Part shown: positions 5,751-7,491 of the stretch, in pieces
Layout: each line of letters opens with the position of its first letter
Numbering within the stretch: position 1 is the stretch's first letter
NCBI GenBank assembly: GCA_037442845.1
Contig: JBBIPL010000100.1
Span: forward strand, 1 to 7,491
Reading direction: 5' to 3'
Origin: PFJX01 sp037442845
GTDB lineage: Bacteria > Pseudomonadota > Gammaproteobacteria > Burkholderiales > Thiobacillaceae
DNA: 7,491 bases
Translations under genes and position numbers: made by a program
The notes under the pieces: generated by a model
Databases searched by the model: none
The model's input: the letters and a program-made list of their open reading frames with translations, nothing else
What the model was told of the DNA's origin: nothing

Positions 5751-5763
5751 GGCCGAGACCGCC

Positions 5764-7101
5764 ATGACCATCCGCGTCGCCATCTGTCACAAGACCCATT
5801 ACCACTATGACCGGCCCGTGAGCATGTGCCCTCACGTTCTGCGCCTGCGCCCGGCGGTGCACAGTCGCACGCCCATCCTGGGCTATTCCTTGCGCGTCAG
5901 TCCGGAGAAGCACTTCATCAACTGGCAGCAGGATCCCTTCGGCAACTTCCTGGCCCGCCTGGTCTTCCCGGAGAAGACCACCCGCTTCGGCATCGAGGTG
6001 GAGGTCATCGCCGACATGACGGTGATCAACCCCTTCGACTTCTTTCTGGAGGAGCACGCCGAGCACTATCCCTTCGACTACGACGCCCAGTCGGCCAAGG
6101 AGTTGGTTCCCTACCGGGAACTGGCCGAATCCGGCGCCTTGCTGATGCAGTGGCTGGATGGCGTGAAACGGGACAAGGAAGCCATGGTGCCCTTCCTGGT
6201 GGCGCTGAACCAGCGCCTGTGGCAGGACATCCGCTACACCGTGCGCATGGAGCCCGGCATCCAGACCTGCGAGGAAACCCTGGAGCGGGCCCTGAACTCC
6301 TGCCGGGACAGCGCCTGGCTACTGGTCAACATCCTGCGCCACCTGGGTTTCGCCGCCCGCTTCGTGTCGGGCTACCTGGTGCAGCTCACCGCCGACCAGA
6401 AGTCCCTGGACGCTCCCTCGGGCCCGGAGGCGGACTTCACCGACCTGCACGCCTGGGCCGAGGTCTTCGTGCCCGGCGCCGGCTGGATCGGACTGGATCC
6501 CACCTCCGGCCTGTTCGCCGGCGAGGGCCACATTCCCCTGGCCTACACGCCGGACCCGGTCAGCGCCGCCCCGGTCACCGGGGCCACCGACCCCTGCGAG
6601 GTGAGCTTCAGCTTCGAGAACAACGTTACCCGCATCCACGAGGATCCCCGCGTCACCAAACCCTACCGGGATGACCAGTGGGTCGCCATCGATGCCCTGG
6701 GCCGGGCCGTGGATCAGCGGCTGGCCCTCCAGGACGTGCGCTTGACCATGGGCGGTGAGCCCACCTTCATTTCCATCGACGACATGGAATCGGCGCAGTG
6801 GAACAGCGCCGCCCTCGGCGCCCACAAGCTGGAGCGGGCGCAGGACCTGTGGAAGCGGCTGGGGGAGCGCTTCGCCCCCGGCGGCCTGCGCTTCTCCGGC
6901 CAGGGCAAGTGGTATCCGGGCGAGCCCTTGCCACGCTGGGCGCTGGGCCTGTACTGGCGCCCGGACGGCGTGCCGCTCTGGAAGAATCCGGGGCTGCTGG
7001 CCGACGAGGGCAAGGATTATGGCCATACCGCCGCCCATGCCGACGTTTTCATGAAGGCCCTGGCCGAGCGCCTCGCCTGGACCCGGCCAAGGCCAAGCTG
7101 A
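5764..7101 (+). CDS. Transglutaminase-like / DUF2126 protein, N-terminal part (frame breaks near 7075)
   Basis: In this family a transglutaminase-like cysteine-protease fold is fused to DUF2126; full proteins are about 1,100 residues. The N-terminus TIRVAICHKTHYHYDRP and HFINWQQDPFGNFLARLVFP are typical of the family. The papain-like triad is visible: Cys180 in ALNSCRDSAWLLVNILRHLG, His229 in DLHAWAEVFVPGAGW and Asp245 in GLDPTSG. DUF2126 begins near residue 320 with LTMGGEPTFISIDD and continues through GQGKWYPGEPLPRWALGLYW. After GCC GAG CGC CTC the frame goes off into unrelated residues (AWTRPRPS) and stops at 7099-7101, giving 445 residues, while the normal continuation lies in another frame. 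ATG 5764 matches the family start, although its ribosome site is weak (GAG); a TTG at 5749 is unlikely because it sits in the terminator U-tract. Relatives often lie beside ATP-grasp and alpha-E genes in putative peptide-modification clusters. The substrate is unknown. Confidence 0.85.
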   Translation: MTIRVAICHKTHYHYDRPVSMCPHVLRLRPAVHSRTPILGYSLRVSPEKHFINWQQDPFGNFLARLVFPEKTTRFGIEVEVIADMTVINPFDFFLEEHAEHYPFDYDAQSAKELVPYRELAESGALLMQWLDGVKRDKEAMVPFLVALNQRLWQDIRYTVRMEPGIQTCEETLERALNSCRDSAWLLVNILRHLGFAARFVSGYLVQLTADQKSLDAPSGPEADFTDLHAWAEVFVPGAGWIGLDPTSGLFAGEGHIPLAYTPDPVSAAPVTGATDPCEVSFSFENNVTRIHEDPRVTKPYRDDQWVAIDALGRAVDQRLALQDVRLTMGGEPTFISIDDMESAQWNSAALGAHKLERAQDLWKRLGERFAPGGLRFSGQGKWYPGEPLPRWALGLYWRPDGVPLWKNPGLLADEGKDYGHTAAHADVFMKALAERLAWTRPRPS

Positions 7102-7491
7102 AAGACCCCCAGGAACGGCGCAGCCTGGCCGAGAAGTTGTCACGGGGTCTGGACGAGCCCGTCGGCTACGCCCTGCCCCTGGCCTGGGACTGGCATGCCG
7201 GGACCTGGCGGAGCGGGCCGTGGGAATTCCGCCGCGGCCGCCTGTATCTGATGCCCGGCGATTCGCCCATGGGTCTGCGCCTGCCCCTGGCCAGCCTGCC
7301 ATGGGTGGCCGAGGAGATGCGGGAAATGCCCTGGCCCCTGGACATGTTCGCGCCACGGGAGGCGCTGCCCGACAGCTACGGCGAGATCGCCCGGCGCTTC
7401 TCCGCCTTCGAGCCGGAATTACCCAGCCACCCGGAGATCCAGGACCAAGGCCTGGCTGACGCCTTGCTCCCCTCTCCCGCAGGCGGGAGAG
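7077..7491 (+). CDS. Continuation of the transglutaminase / DUF2126 protein after the frameshift, cut by window edge
   Basis: The frame starting at the CTG of 7077 is open to the right edge (138 codons) and reads as the expected next part of DUF2126: LDPAKAKLKDPQERRSLAEK, then EPVGYALPLAWDW, RRGRLYLMPGDSPMGLRLPL and SLPWVAEEM. The match to the family order directly after LAERL shows that this is one gene split by a one-base loss, not a separate gene. No start codon with a ribosome-binding site introduces it. The last residues in the window (about LLPSPAGGR) come from a REP-like palindrome lying in frame, which suggests a tolerated insertion in a variable linker. Whether the protein is really broken depends on the base call near 7075. 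Confidence 0.75.
   Translation, partial: MDPAKAKLKDPQERRSLAEKLSRGLDEPVGYALPLAWDWHAGTWRSGPWEFRRGRLYLMPGDSPMGLRLPLASLPWVAEEMREMPWPLDMFAPREALPDSYGEIARRFSAFEPELPSHPEIQDQGLADALLPSPAGGR
7472..7491. repeat. REP-like 20-base palindrome inside the DUF2126 frame
   Basis: CTCTCCCGC (7472-7480), AG, GCGGGAGAG (7483-7491) form a perfect 9-bp inverted repeat with a two-base centre, and the preceding CCC suggests that it continues past the window. This CTCCCCTCTCCCGC...GCGGGAGAG form is common as a dispersed palindromic element in GC-rich proteobacteria. Here it is read in frame as PSPAGGR. The family assignment is from memory. Confidence 0.6.

Larger units (their letters stand above)
5414..5763. other. 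350-base divergent intergenic regulatory region
   Basis: I see no convincing gene here. It separates the minus-strand PDC-sensor gene from the plus-strand transglutaminase-DUF2126 gene. From left to right it holds a GATAAT -10-like box on the minus strand (5452-5447), a weak minus-strand sigma54-like match (5507-5493), a GCACC-N5-GGTGC operator-like palindrome (5531-5545), a 10-bp inverted repeat (5606-5644), a plus-strand sigma54 promoter (5654-5669) and an intrinsic terminator (5729-5750). Confidence 0.7.

Noticed and set aside
5706..5810. 34-codon leader ORF (ATG 5706) running through the terminator and over the transglutaminase start
   Set aside because: It could in principle couple translation to attenuation, but it lacks a Shine-Dalgarno and has no run of regulatory codons.

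Overview
The window comes from a high-GC Gram-negative proteobacterium, most likely a betaproteobacterium (Rhodocyclaceae or Nitrosomonadales type). The evidence is an ExbB-ExbD-TonB set, a lipoprotein, a PEP-CTERM (exosortase-sorted) exported protein, a periplasmic class I cytochrome c and a sigma54-type promoter. The lineage is an inference from gene content and base composition; there is no rRNA or tRNA here to confirm it.

Layout. (1) 1-1826, minus strand: a tight operon exbB-exbD-tonB, with a 1-base gap between exbB and exbD and a GTGA overlap between exbD and tonB. TonB runs off the left edge. A cluster of palindromes lies inside the 5' end of the tonB frame. (2) 1989-3821, plus strand: a 70-residue lipoprotein, then a 504-residue choice-of-anchor I beta-propeller-like protein ending in a PEP-CTERM signal. 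(3) 3977-5413, minus strand: a single-haem cytochrome c and, upstream of it, a soluble PDC/Cache sensor-domain protein with no recognisable output domain. (4) 5414-5763: a 350-base divergent regulatory region. It holds a GCACC-N5-GGTGC palindrome that matches the NtrC operator pattern, a 10-bp inverted repeat, a plus-strand sigma54 (-24/-12) promoter and an intrinsic terminator ending 13 bases before the next start codon. (5) 5764 to the right edge, plus strand: a large transglutaminase-DUF2126 protein, interrupted by an apparent one-base deletion near 7075 and carrying a REP-like palindrome in its frame at the right edge.

Function. The left operon energises TonB-dependent outer-membrane uptake. 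The middle genes look like independent envelope or export functions. The right-hand transglutaminase-DUF2126 protein belongs to a family usually found with circularly permuted ATP-grasp, alpha-E and transglutaminase-like proteins in putative peptide-modification clusters. Its upstream region suggests nitrogen-responsive NtrC/sigma54 control with a second checkpoint at a leader terminator. That regulatory architecture is the most interesting item in the window, and it is a prediction from sequence pattern only.
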